A stretch of DNA of 64,000 nt from Heterobilharzia americana (lineage: Eukaryota; Platyhelminthes; Trematoda; Strigeidida; Schistosomatidae), in NCBI GenBank assembly GCA_944470555.2, contig OX104134.1:99442701-99506700 (forward strand). The letters run 5' to 3'. The position numbers and the translations under genes were made by a program. Shown in pieces: positions 14,601-28,700 of this stretch (positions are counted from its first letter, which is position 1; each line of letters starts with the position of its first letter). A model generated the notes under the pieces. The model did no database searches. It worked only from the letters and a program-made list of their open reading frames with translations, and was not told the origin of the DNA.

Positions 14601-17600
14601 ACCTCTGAAAATGCGACTTACAAGCAATCACAAAGTGACAGATAATAAATTATCTAATGAGTTCAGAGCAGAAAAATCTATAATTGAAGTATAGTTTAGT
14701 TAATTTGAATCTACCATTATGATATCCTGACTTAGTTACAAAAATCCAAGTGTCTTTTCCCTAACCTCAGTATTGTTGCAGTAAAATATGAATGAATGCA
14801 ATACAATCTGGCAAAGTACACGATCTACTGTCATTAGGATAGCTAACGACATTTTAACTCCACAAGTGTTCAGAGCTAGAAGGTGGTGTTTTTGAACTTC
14901 AAAGTCGAATGTCACGATCGGTGACTCATTATGAACAATAGATAAGAAACTTAAAACCCACATGAAATATATTAATGATGGATAGTGGATAGCAGTGGAA
15001 TTCAGGATGCATGTTTCGTTCTATTTAGGTTTCTTCAGCTGGATGTAGCCGCTATTCATCATCAATATATAATTAAGACAGGAAATATCGAGACATCCGA
15101 GCAGGAGTTCATATGCTAATAGACACTGATAAATTCAGTTCAATTAACAACGGGATAATACAAGCAACAACACTAAAACTATACCCATCGCACAAGAAGC
15201 AGCTATTGTGGCCTGATGGTCTGCGGTTTGAAGCGATCAGTCTCAAGTTCGAATCGCAGTGGGAACAACATGACTCACTGGGAGGCAGATACATCCAGTT
15301 GAAAAGTTCCAAAAAGGATGAAACGTGCGTCTTGGATTCTTCCGCTAGCCCCTAACCGTCATTTACTACATAAAATGTACTTAGTAAAAACAATGTTGTA
15401 TATGATTGCTCAATATCTATAATTTTGTTGCACGTAGTTTCTGAGATACAGATAGACAAACCACATATCATTCTGAAGTCATAGAAAGGAGTTGTAAACA
15501 GCTGAAATGCTTAATCATCAAATAATTCAAGTTCACAACTACATCAAACGACTTATATTCAAAAGCCAAAAAATCTACGTCTAATCTCATTTGATGAAGG
15601 CGATGTCACGAAGATAGAGAAAATTAAATCTATGACATTCTAGTATTTAGTGAACTTAAAGAAAAAATCGCATACTGCTATGCAATAATTTTACATTTTA
15701 ATAAGCATTTTCTCGAATTCAAAGGGCTTAGAATTTGTTCAATGTTTTTTTTTTGTTCATGATGAGATTACATCATAAAATTACTCAATTAAGATTTATA
15801 TGCACATCTCAAAGAATAAAAATAATCCTAGCCAATGACATACTGAACCATTCCACAATTTGTATTTATACACCAGATTCACAGTTAACTTAAACATTTA
15901 AGAGATTTAGGAAAATTTACATTCAGCTGACAAGTCATGAATAGGGAGAAACAGCCATACACACTTTGAATGTCACCATGGAGCTACGAACATAAACGAA
16001 TAATGAATTAGACATAACATAAAGACTAGTAAAGATAAATAGGTAGGTAGATCTACGCAAAATCTCGTGTACAGAAGTAGATCAGTTCATTAGGAGCATT
16101 CAAGGAAAAGGTGTATAGAAACCGGATGACAGAAAAGTTGAAGGGAAAATCAATAGACAAAGGTTAATGTAAGCAATCAAGGTCTCAGACATGGTCAAGA
16201 GTATTTGTGACCTATTTTAAGCCATAACACTAATGGTCTCCAATAATTGATTCCTATAATCTCCAAGACCCTAATCAAATATTACATTCGTTCTTATACG
16301 TCTGAGACCAACAGTCAAAGACTTCATAGACTGATACTGATACATCTTTATTCAGCTATAGAGACAAGAAAAAATCAACCAATTCAGTTTTACGAAGATG
16401 AAGATAAAACAGCTTACAAACTAGCGAAACAAAGTTGTATCACTAGTGAATTATTTACAAAATCAACTGAAATTTATATCAGTGGAATAATTAGTAAGGC
16501 GTGAGGGTAGACAACGAAAGTATGCCACAGGTCAATTAATTTACACTTACAGACTGTTGAACAGCATATCCATTACGAACCCACATTTTAGCGTCACATT
16601 GAGCACAGAATGCAAAAACTTGTAATGGCCTTTCTATTAACAAATTAACGAATGCCTTTAAAATACACCAAGAAAGAAAATAAAGTAAAAATTATGAATA
16701 CACTATAGTAAAGTTGTGAGTGTTAAGTGTCATTGAGGCATATCAAAACCACAGTTATTGAGAATGAGTGACATCACTTTTTGATTCAAATGTATGTAAC
16801 CAACGCTCCAAGCCCTATTACACTTAAATGAATACTGTGGCCCAACTACAGTGAGTATACTCGAACATGGGACGCTACATCTCCAAAATGATAAGTCCTA
16901 ATAGATCAATAGTCCAGTAATTTGTCACTATGGTTTGATACGCCAACCTCAATAATGTTATCTGTCAGTATTAGTAGTCCAGTCATAAAAATGAAATGAA
17001 GTATACCAACCACATGCACTTTTAATCAATAAAGCAATGAATCATATTTAACCTGGTAGTTCAAATCTCAGTGTATGAAACAAACTTTGTATCTGTGACT
17101 TACTGGTTGCATGTTAACCACCTAGACCTAGGATTCAATTGCAGTCATATGAACTGAAATTACCCTGTATCAGGAATCAAGTGCATTTCCAACGTTCATT
17201 GGGTGACGGCTAGTGACACTACCTTACTTCTCAAACCTTGGTAGGTGCAGAGGACTTGAAACTTGTAACCCACTGGTTGACCTTAGACCACCTGGAACAG
17301 TGAGCCATGGTCCTATTATCTAATCTCAGCCATGTATCTATTCATAAAATTTTACATGCTACACATATGCGGACTACGTACACAGTGATGCATGAATTTG
17401 TACATCGAATTATGCATAGTATACTATAATTTGCTTTCATGATTGAGGTAGATGAAAGAAAACCAAATGAAAATCACAACTTCCTGTTGGGAATTTAACT
17501 GCATAACTTCAGACAGACACCATAGAATAAATCTTGTCATAAAATTTTTCTACTGTTTTTACAAATATGTTATCAATGAACATTATGTCAAGTTTTTATG

Positions 17601-20600
17601 AACTCATAAGTTCTTATCAACTCTTACTTTTTTTGTAAGATTAAAGATGTATGGGTAGTGTCGTTCGGTCACATAACAATCGATCCCATAGGCGTATATG
17701 TATTCACAGCTTATCCATTAGTAAATAGTATCATATATTTTCACTGAATGTATCTCTAATCTTGTTTGTACTGTAGAGTTTTATAAACGGTGACAGTATT
17801 CAGCTTGCTATCTTTACTTTCGCTGCAATGATATGAAGTGTAACAGACTGAAGCAATATACAATTTTACCAGATCTCGTGAAGGTTATATCCCTACTTAT
17901 ATCCATGAAGTAGAAGTTAGTTGCTGGAGAAATGTAAAACATACCATTCTTCCTAATTATGGAATAGTCGTTTGGATATTTGTGTTAATTAGTTACTTTT
18001 CTTCTGTTTCATGAACGGCAAACTCGTAATATAAAGTCATAGAACAAAGCTGTTATAACATACAAAGTTGCGTTTTCGATGACTTGAAGATATACTACGC
18101 AGTGACTTAAAATCTCTACGTGATATCCTCTCTAGTCAGAAGTACAACAATCAAATCTCACAAAGACCAGGTGTGACACACCTCAAGCAGATGTCCTTTC
18201 GGCTCTGAAGTAGCACAACCCTTTTTCTCTTTCAAGCATCTAAAGAAGATATAGCCATCCATAGTGTCGGCAGCCGGAAAGCGTCAACCAACCTTACACC
18301 TCCAGTAGTACTAAGACCCAATCACAAAACATCTTCCTCAACTCTGTCTCCTCCTTTGCCTTTGCCACCTGATTCGAATATTAAACCTCTTGCGCATAAC
18401 CCTACCTCTCACTCCGTAATCGTTGTCAACCATCAGAGTCATTGATACCTCACTCCTAGTTTCCTGAGACCCTCCCATCGACTTTATGTAGGAAACTTCA
18501 AAGTCCGAACTATATGCCAAATTGGACAGCAAGCATCGCTCGCCAGAACTCTAGAATCTGTGGTCACGGATGTATGCTGTGCGTCTGAAAAATATATGTA
18601 AGACCCAAGCGTGCTTATTAAATTGACATCACTTAACTACTGCTGGGAATCTCTGAAATTCACCAGACGAGTATCCGGAGACCCAGTGGCCAGCTCTCGT
18701 GGACTTGTTGGTGTAGACACAGCATTGAGTGGTAGAGCAGAAAGTGCTCTCATCGACAGGATACCATACCAGTCAACAACCGTTTATCTGCTGTCCGACT
18801 GAATGGATCTGTAACAACTAGGAAGGATTGTGAGAACAACCGAAATCTATTCATAATCCATGCCTATGCACCCACTGAATACAGTTCGGCTGTAGCAAAG
18901 GGCGAATTCTATCAGAAGCTATCTACCTTGCAACAGAAAACAAAGCGTCCAGATGTAATCATAATGACAGGTGACTTGAATGCTCGACTAGGGAAGCTGA
19001 ACCATCGGAAAGGCATCTTAGACGTATTTACAAAAGGAATTCCATGCCCACGAAACGACAACGGTGGTCGTCCCTTCCAATTTTGTCCCGACAGTCACTT
19101 GTTTCTGGTTAGCACTAACTTCATCAAGAGTAAGGAGAGACAGTGTCTCACATGGCGTCTGCCGACTTCAAACCAATCATGGACACAGATAGATCACATT
19201 GCTACAAGCCATTGTTGGAGAGGATCCGTGGAGGATTTTCACTGTTTCTGGAGTACCAGTTTCGACTTAAATCATTTTCTAGTAGTAGTATGCCTGTGCG
19301 TTACTGGCTACAGGGAACGTGGGGCAGTGAGGCCGATATGTGCTCGATTGGAAGATGAGAACGTCAAGATGTCCGAATAAGAGAAGAGATAGCTAAGCAT
19401 TAATCTGAACATGACAGCAATGCTCATCCTGAGGAATCCTGGCGTGGTACTAAGCCTGGTGTAGAAACAGTGGTAAAGACAGTTGGTGACCTACAGTGGG
19501 AATTTAGAAAACGTCAATGGATTTCCGTGACGTCATCTGAACTGATTGGTGTGAGAAGACTAATTTTTCCTGGCTGTGATCTCGATGAAGAGCAAAGGCA
19601 ACTCAAACATACGTTGGTCAACAGTCTTCGTGTTGATCGCAAGGACTGGTTGATGGCGAAAATGAGAAAGACGGGGAAGGCATCATCGTTGAATAACACC
19701 CGGGAAATGTTTGAGCTTATTAAAGATAGAGGGAAGAAGAATAGGGTGGTTAGTGAAGCCATAAGCTAAAAGGATGGGACACTGATAACCTCCCAGGATA
19801 GGAAGCTAGAACATTGGGTAGAACACTTTGAATCACAGTCCAACTGGCCTCAGGCACACTTTACTTGCCCAACATACAGGGTGAACCTGAATGTCACATT
19901 GATGTCGGTCCTCCAACTCCTCTTTGAAGTTGGGAAAGCTGTATGGACCGTGAAATGATGCGAAGTAGCTGGACCTCACAGTTTGCCAGTTGAGATTTTT
20001 AAACGAGGAGGTAGAGGATTGCTACTTAAAGTAAAGGAGGTACAAGACAGTGTATGAGAATCAGAGGTAGTGCCGTCAGACCATTGCACTTCACTGATCA
20101 TCCCAGTGTTTAAGAAGAGAAGAGAAGTCTTCTTTTGACAACCATAGTGGAATGGGTTTGATTCATATTGTGTCCAAGATCCTAGAGTCCATAGTTATCC
20201 GACGCGTGTGTGGAGTTGGAGAATGTCAAACTCGAGAAAACCAGGTAGGTTTTGGGCAGACCTGGACAAGGGTGTATCGATGAGAGTTTCACTCTACAAC
20301 AGGTTCTCGAACACAGACATACCTACGGGTGGCGGACGCTTGCCATATTTCATCACCCGGAAGTGGTATTTGACTCTGTAGACCGTGAGGTGTTGTGGCA
20401 GTGTCAAACTGTGAAGCGAGTACCCAGCAAGTATATGATGATAATCAAAGCTGTCTACTTGAGCTCATGCAACTATGTCAGGGTATATGGAGAGTTGTCA
20501 TATGAATTAACGACAACTAGTGGTGTTCCGCGGGATACCCACTATCGCCAGCCCTATTTTACTCCGTTGCAGACGTACTAATGGAAATGACCATATTTGA

Positions 20601-22684
20601 GACATGTCCGTTAAAAGTAGAAAACATGAAGCAATTACAAGGTTTTGAACATAGATGTATTCGTAGCACTGTACGCATTTGGTGGAATCACAGTGTGAGC
20701 AGCGATGAGGTCATGCGGAGGGAACTAGACAATACAAGCAAATCGATTGATGAAGTTGTGAACGACTGAAATGGCTTGCACATATACTGCTCATGCGGAG
20801 ACAACGCCTAAGTTGTCGTGCCATACTATGGGATATTAGATTACGTTGAAAGTGTTCAGTATGGCCAGACCACGACCTGGCACAAGTCTATGAAATGCCT
20901 AACTGTTGGTACGAGCCGTGTGAAATGTAGACTGCCTGAGTGGGGTCCCAGTGATGACAGAATTCAGTGGCTGAAGAATCTTGTTGACATGGTTGAAAAC
21001 TAGTTAAGATCGCGCAGATGCATTCACTCTCTGACGTCTTCTAAAGCCTAAATATTTGCACTAATCGTCATATTCAGACTGGTTATTCTATCACACAACT
21101 TTTCTCCTTGATATCAATTTTTTTCTATACCTGTTCTTTGTATACTACAGTGAATTGTGGTAGCCTGACCCCATGCACCTGTGTGCATGGTTCTACGTTG
21201 CATTTGTAAGTTTCAGTCAGTCACACGATATCCCGGGAGAAAATTCATATCAACAAAGATTCATTGACTCCAATATGAAGAAAAAACTAGATATCACAGC
21301 TATCGATCGTCTTAAAGAAAACCCTTTATATAAGTGTAGAATTCAGAGACGCAGCAGCTTTATTCCTTAAAAACCACCTCTCAAAATCTTTGAAGGAGAC
21401 AATTTACGAGAACTTCTCCGGTAGATAATTAGTACATAGTAGCCCAGTTGGTAGAGCATCGGGCCAGGAAACCTGGTGTCGATGTTTAGAATCCTGTCGG
21501 GGTTCAAATTTTCATTTCACGTTCAATCATCACCTAGTATCAATTAGTACAATAATGTGTTAAGGACAGAGCACAACTTCTAGCCACTTCAGTCCAACTG
21601 TTGGTGAGTGATGTAATACATACCGGTAGTACACCACGTCAAACGTATAAAAACATTTTGTCCCATCTTGCTACCTAAGAAAGCTAGAAATGAATATCGG
21701 CACTTCTGTTATGGAACAGTCTTCCACTAATTGCTTCACAAATTCTTCAGCCTCTACACAATCAAAATACTTCCACTAAGTCACCTGTGGCATCATTGAC
21801 ATTTCATAACCGTAAACATGAACTGTATACTGGAAAAGACGATGTGAACTCACTAGCCTTACCATGGTCACAGTAGTCATTTCCATTGTGTAAAAACACC
21901 ACCTGCCGTTTTGTTATAATCTTCCAGTTTCAGGTTGGCTGATTCTTTTTCATGTTTACTATGTAATACCACTTTCCAGTTCCATTTCAACAACTCTTGC
22001 TTTACCTACCATGTTACCTCTCTTACTTTGCAACAAGTTTCCAGAATACTCTATCATTTACCGATTAGTTCAATTAATTTTTTGCAAATATGAGTCCACT
22101 TGTGAATCCTTTAAGAAATGATACTGTCGAAAAGAAATGTTTTCTCGTTGTACCTCTTTGTTCTATGATTAAATATGGGGATTTTTCGTTCCTTTAAGTT
22201 GTTCAAAGTATGGGTCGATTAATGAATAGCTCGAGGTCTTTTCCCGCACTGCTTCGCTGAAAAACCTTTCTTCCTGTCTTCACGTATTCACTCAGAGCGG
22301 TAGCTATGATGGTGGAACACTTGTTCCCTCGAGGTTCTGGTATGCCAGAAAGGTGTGTTTTTGTTGTAGTGTAAATTAGTACACTATGATGGGGCTCTGA
22401 GGGCAAAGCCGTACTGTCACTAGCCGGATACGGTGCGATAGCAGTAAGGTTTTTCCCTTGGATGACCAGGAGGGCCACTCTGATACTGCCTTCCCTGTGG
22501 AAAAGAGGAAGGGTTAGAAAAGGTCGGCCACAAAAATAGCACACTACAACCTGCCCCACGGTCTTCCGGTGTCGATGGTAGAAAAACCATGCCTCGAAAC
22601 AACATCTCAGCCTTACCATGGTCACAGTAGTTGTTTCCCTTGTTTTTAAAACATTACCTACTGTTTGTCATAATCTTCCAGTTT

Positions 22685-22752
<68 letters not shown>

Positions 22753-25700
22753 TGTACATCACGTGAAAAATGAGATAATCAAAGATTCAGTTAAAACGAG
22801 ACTGACAGAATTGGATAACATTTCAAATATACAATATGATATACTGAGAAACAGGCGAAAACAGTTAGAACAGTCATTATTGAAAAACAGGGAGAAAAAA
22901 TATTTAATTTGAACTATACCTGATCTAACAATCCCAAATCGTCAAAATTAAAACCCATTTCTAAGCCATGACCATACAAGCTTGCTAACAAACGTGGAAT
23001 TGGTTGTAATAAACTGAATCGATACACTGATACATCATAAACATACACTTCAGTAGTTACACCAAGTGAATGAAAATTCAATTTAGTATGATTATTACTA
23101 TCATCATTATTGTTTGAATCTGATTTCAAATGATCGAGCTGTTCTTCATTCGATAATGACAATTTTATATCTATAGTTAATGGTTTGATACGAAATCGAC
23201 GATCCATTATGCCAATACGAGTTTCAAACACCTTTCAATAGAAAGAGAGAAAGAGTAAGGCATAGAAAACCAATATGTGCATTTCATTCTATTTAAGGCT
23301 CATATCAGCTGGATTTGTCTGCAGTCTAGTAAGTGATGATGGTTTACACATCTATCACTTTAAAAGATAAAGAGTTAGCGATTGAATTACTAAGTTACAA
23401 CAACAACCACCTAAGTAACGGATAGCAATCCTTATTTATTGATTAGTTTCTATCCACTCTAGACAAAATAATAACTCAATGAATGAATATCTTCCGACAA
23501 TATCAAGGCGCCTACACAGAAGTTCATACATATGACAACAGTGACCGATCAATTCAGTGAATTATAATAATGTGTGACGTCGTAAGTACTAATTAGATGA
23601 CGCTACACAAATGGTATAGTGTTGGAACAAAAATGGATGTTCTGTCAAATCTAATCGCTCATATAAGCGAAAGTGCATAGTATAACACTTTACATTGTCT
23701 AAATTATCGGGTGTTCTCTATCGTCACTATACCTGGAATACACATATTGGATCATAGGTCGTTACATCGAAGCATACAGCAAGTGATATTGACATTATGT
23801 GGAAACCACAGGTTACTTTAAATATAATGTCTGCGACGTGTTACGAATATACCACCTGAATTCACATGACATTGAAACATAGTTTAAGATGGAGCATAAA
23901 TTCACAAAGCCACTGACTAGTGAAACATGCTGAAAAAGTGTACAACTTTTGGTTTATGAGATGCCGAAGACCACAAACGCAAATCTTAGGCGAAATAGCT
24001 TAAGATTAACTAAATCATAGTGAAAACCTATTCATTATTCCTTTCGCCTAAAGTTTCTATTACTATTCTATAGCTACGTCCTCCCCACCCCATCCCACCT
24101 GCACACATTTCATCCTTGTTTACCTTCAATACTTTGCTGATTCAGGTCACTCATGTTAGGGATACTTAAAAAAATATTGTGTAAACAATTCATATGAATT
24201 CGAAATAACCGTTTTCTATCTTTTCTTAAGCTATGGCCAATATAACGTTTTCATTACTATTTTCAAGGTTACTTTCTTTTTGATAGACCGGTCGTCATCC
24301 ACTCCTTTCAAATGTCTTCAACCGGTGGAGGGGAGTGGGGTATTGAAGTTACTGGTTATCAACATCACAACATGTATATTCGACTCGATAGAAGATTTTT
24401 TTAAACTCACATTAACTTGTGAGCAAAACCATTACTTATTCATGCTACTTTATGGAAAACAGTTAGTTCAGACGTGAAGACAGTAGCTAATGTGATTGAC
24501 GCTATATTCTGTATTTTGGATTGTTTTCCGATAAAAAGTTGTTAATATCATGTGATCCCTGATGATATCGATTAAGCACAATCACAGTGGTTCCCTGCCG
24601 ATTGATCACAGATAAAATCCACTTAAAAAGTAATCATTACTAGATAACATGAAATCGCTTATCCTCCAGCGACCAATCAATGCAGTGAATTTCGCTGAGA
24701 ATAGCTCCACAGTAACGTTCTTGACTACTACACTACTGGATGACGCGGGTTTAAATACCTGATAAGAAATAAGTCTTATCGAGATCACAGATGATGATGA
24801 ATGTTAATAAGCACAAAACCTAGGATAACCATGGCTTTCTACCGATTTTCGCCAACCATTCAATATCAATAAGAGCGTATCGTGATGCTGACGATCACAC
24901 ACACATATAAAACAAGATGAATTTCAATTGAGATTATTTATAACCTACCTGACGAACTTCACGTAATACAAGTTGATAGAGTTTATAATCGGAACTAGCC
25001 ACTTGTACTGTTAAACCAAGTAGATTGATTAACAAACTCATAATATAAAATCCACTAGCCCATTCCAATTCTTCTTCAACATGATTCTGTGTTTCACGTT
25101 GCATACCATTCATATCCTGTAGAGTTTATTGAAAAATAAATAAGATAACTATCGAAGATAGAAAAAAGTAAGTGAATAATATCATCTTCAATCCTGGATC
25201 ATTTGATAAGCGAAAGGTTAGCGTTGAACGATTTTTTTTGATTTAAAGGCATATGAAACGATAAAGTAGAATGCAAGATGTTTGAAATGGTATGAACTAT
25301 ACTATACAAACACATACATGTAGAGCTGTGTGTCATTCGTCAAGGCAGTATGACAACAGCTTAGAGGTTCGAACACCGCCCCATATACCCAGATTAAGGC
25401 AGCCAGATAGCACTAAGTCTTACATAATAGGTATGGCTCTTTGTTTGCTGCACATCATCCATCCATCCGTCCATACAAATCAACATAGGACAAGGCATTA
25501 CTGCTTAACCGTCCAAGTTGCCATACCTCATTTCAAGTACATCAACGAAAAAGGCAGTCAGGCGCAAGATGAACAAAAGAAAATTCAGTCAAAACAAATA
25601 TAAAGTACTAGAAGAGAGAAAGGAAGAATGAGAAAATCGTGAGTTCGGCATAGCGACGTCAAGATAACGATAATGTGTGTATACATCTGTGCCACTGACA

Positions 25701-28700
25701 TCGGTTCTCAGCCATATCACCACTGGTTTCTCTTGTCTCGCGGACACCAACCACCTAGTCTACATAGCACCACATGGTTCAAACAACAGTCAAACACTTC
25801 ATACATTGATGCCATGTTCTAGTCTGGCCGCCTAGAGCCTTTTTCCAGCTTGAACCTACTTTAGCCAACATTGTCTGCTGCACAAGGTTGCTGAGTGCGT
25901 TTCAAGGCACATATGTATTCACTGAAAATGTGGTTCATTGATCTGTGCCATTCAGTTTCAACACCAAGATAGATGCCTAGAATAAAAAAGTGTAACTCAA
26001 CAACCAGGTACAGATCCCTGCATTAGACAGGAACAGAGTTCGAACCCATGGTTCTCTGGTTGAAAGTAAACTGTAAAAACCAATCACTCATTACTGCACT
26101 AAACAAGTGGGTCACGGATTCAAACAACACTTCACCTACTGAGGTTTGAACAGCCAGGAAGTATCAACAGCCTTTGCATAATGCACAAATCTCATTACTC
26201 ACACTATCTTGGTGAGAATACTGGGTTTTTATTATTATTTATTATTCCAGTCTCTATTGTTTCTTCTACCTGAATCTCCTACTTTCTTTCACTAGTATTT
26301 GTATCGTTAGAGCTGTCGTGAAGTGCGACAACTTTAGGTGACATGCAAAGTTGTTAAGCTAGCGACTAGACGATACTAGATCACATCGTCCAGAACACAT
26401 CATGGTCTTTGACTATCAAGAGAGATGACCTGGATTGTTGAAATAGAAAATCCCACCCTTCTCTGCTTATATATCATCAACATAAAACCATACACTTAAG
26501 TAAATGATCACTTAAACATTCACTCTCGCCTTTTCTCCGCTATGGTTATAAACACTAAAAAACCAGTTGCATTCAGTGTACGTGTCTACCTCTCTACGTC
26601 CCCTTTCGCTTACTTCAGTGTGAGTGACTGGATAATTTCATAAGCCTTCGTACATTCAATATCGCTTATACTCTACTGACCTAGTCAGTTAGAAATAACA
26701 TTGGGCCTAACATTACCGGGTAACGATACACGCTGCCACAACTCATATCAGTACCCTCAAGGTAGAAGGCATCAAGATGAAAGAAAAATAAGCAGAACGT
26801 GGTAGAATGTTTTGAAAGTAGAACAAAAAAGAATGAAATAACAAGGATATTGGCCAGGTGGGTTACTACCATCACATCCTATTCAAGCAGCAGCACAACT
26901 TCCCCTTCAATCCCCCAGCAAGCGTAAATTGTTTACACTACAACGGTTATAGCCTTCTTCCTTACTTGGGACAGCGTGATTTGTAAGTTTCTCATGTTAA
27001 CCGCCTTCAGTATCTACGTCCTGTATTCACTTGGTGGGATACAAGGAATCTGTTGTGGAGTGTTTCCAAACATCATTAAGCTGTCGAATTTCTTGCTGGC
27101 ACCTATTGGCTGGTACGTATAAAGTGTAGCAAATTACAAAATGTCAACGTAACAAATTCAGGAATAATTGATAAATAATTTAAACAAAATCAAACTTTCT
27201 GTACGTGACACCCACTTCAAGGTCACTATCATCATGGAATAAAGGCACCTACAGGGAGATAATCAGTTTCACACATATCAGGTGTTATGTATGCATACAC
27301 ACTGTGTATGTGTGCTTATATACCATCACATCATAAAATAACTAAACAAGGAAAGTAGAGGGAAATACACGTGACCTCTGTATAGATGAACAAATCATTA
27401 GGACATTTGTATACGAGGAAAAGTATCACGAAAAAGCGAGAAACAACCTTAAAGTTGCTAATTATTAACTTACTTGTACAAAACTAAGTAAATGTAGAAG
27501 TTGTCGTATATATTCAATGTAAGATGATCGTGCAGCTTCTGTCCACCAACTACTATCATCATCAGTCGACAAAGAAACTCTGTCCATACTATTGGCTAAC
27601 GGTCGAGCATTAGTCAGGCTAGCGAGAATATAATCAATATCACGAATAACACAGAATAACCGTTCAAATGGATGAAACCATGAACGAGCAAGTGTATTAC
27701 CAGCTTGCCATGATAGAACGCGTGGTTCCGGGAGAACACAATTAGCTGGATTTATGTTTGACGAAGAAAATAGGCAGGATTGTTTAGTTGTGCACCAGTT
27801 GATGAACCCCATTCAAATGGATTTAATCGTCTTAATAAATCGAGAACAGCACCGATCCATGAAACATTTGTATCAGTAGTTAGGTTACCAACAGTTAACT
27901 CTTCTTGAATATCTGCTGGCACATTTTGATTAGTTATTTGTGAATAGAAATTGGGTAGTGCTATTGAATTAGCCTCAAATGCAGCTGTCAGTCGCGAAAG
28001 TAAACGAGTAAGTATACTGTTGTTCTCCAATAACTGACGTGCCTGTAGTACACAAAAGTAAGAAGAAAAAAAGATTATTGAATGCAGAATACTAAGAATA
28101 TTCTCTACTGATGATAACTAGACGAGGACGTCAAAACCACGATCGGAAAAGCAAGACAGGCGTTCATTGGCCTGAAACCAGTGTGGAGATCTACTGCACT
28201 CAACATAAAGCGTGAACAACATCCGAATTTTCAACACCAATTCAGTCAAGTCAGTGCCTCTGTATGGCTCAGAAACTCGGCGCGTTACGAAAAGCATTTC
28301 CAACAAACTACAGACATTCATCAACAACTGCCACCTACGCTGGCTCGTTACTGAAGATCAGATGGCCAGAGTAAGAAGAATAAGCAACAAGGAACTCTGG
28401 GAACGAACCAACCAAGAACCTATCGCTCAACGAATATGCAGAAGGAAGTGGAGATGGATTGGGCATGCACTGAGAAGACCATTCGGGGACATCGCGCGTC
28501 AGGCTAGGTCGTCAAGTGGCACCCAGATGGGAAACGACGAGTTGGGCGTCCCAACTGAGGGTGACATGGAGGAGATCATGTGAGGAGGAAATGAGAGCTT
28601 GTGGGTAGTCGTGGAGTCAGGTTCAAAAGACTGCAGAGAACATAGTCGAATAGAGACGTGCTACTGAGGCCCTATGTTTCACTAGGAACCCAAGGCATAT

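Larger units (their letters stand above)
4242..16550 (-). other. UBR intron 13 (12.3 kb)
   Basis: The longest intron seen here. It contains a LINE-B fragment (5335-5830), a 775-bp repeat (9563-10337), a Penelope-like element between inverted repeats (10573-13009), a LINE-B scrap (13390-13560), and an inverted pair of hammerhead SINEs (14972-15350). The sections 5.9-9.5 kb and 15.4-16.5 kb are AT-rich with no recognised element, apart from a SINE-like scrap near 6.6 kb. Confidence 0.8.
16656..22919 (-). other. UBR intron 12 (6.3 kb)
   Basis: Holds a SINE-like scrap at 17.2 kb, the near full-length LINE-B (18230-21160), a tRNA-like SINE (21440-21545), a GC-richer block between 70-bp direct repeats (21863-22684), and a (TA)n array. 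Nothing recognisable was seen between 17.35 and 18.1 kb. Confidence 0.8.
25117..27473 (-). other. UBR intron 10
   Basis: Contains an antisense LINE-B 3' end (25454-25878) and a SINE-like family C scrap (26080-26195). Nothing recognised in 26.3-27.4 kb. Confidence 0.75.

Noticed and set aside
22203..22625. 140-codon minus-strand open frame
   Set aside because: No domain, odd composition, no splice context; treated as part of an unknown repeat.
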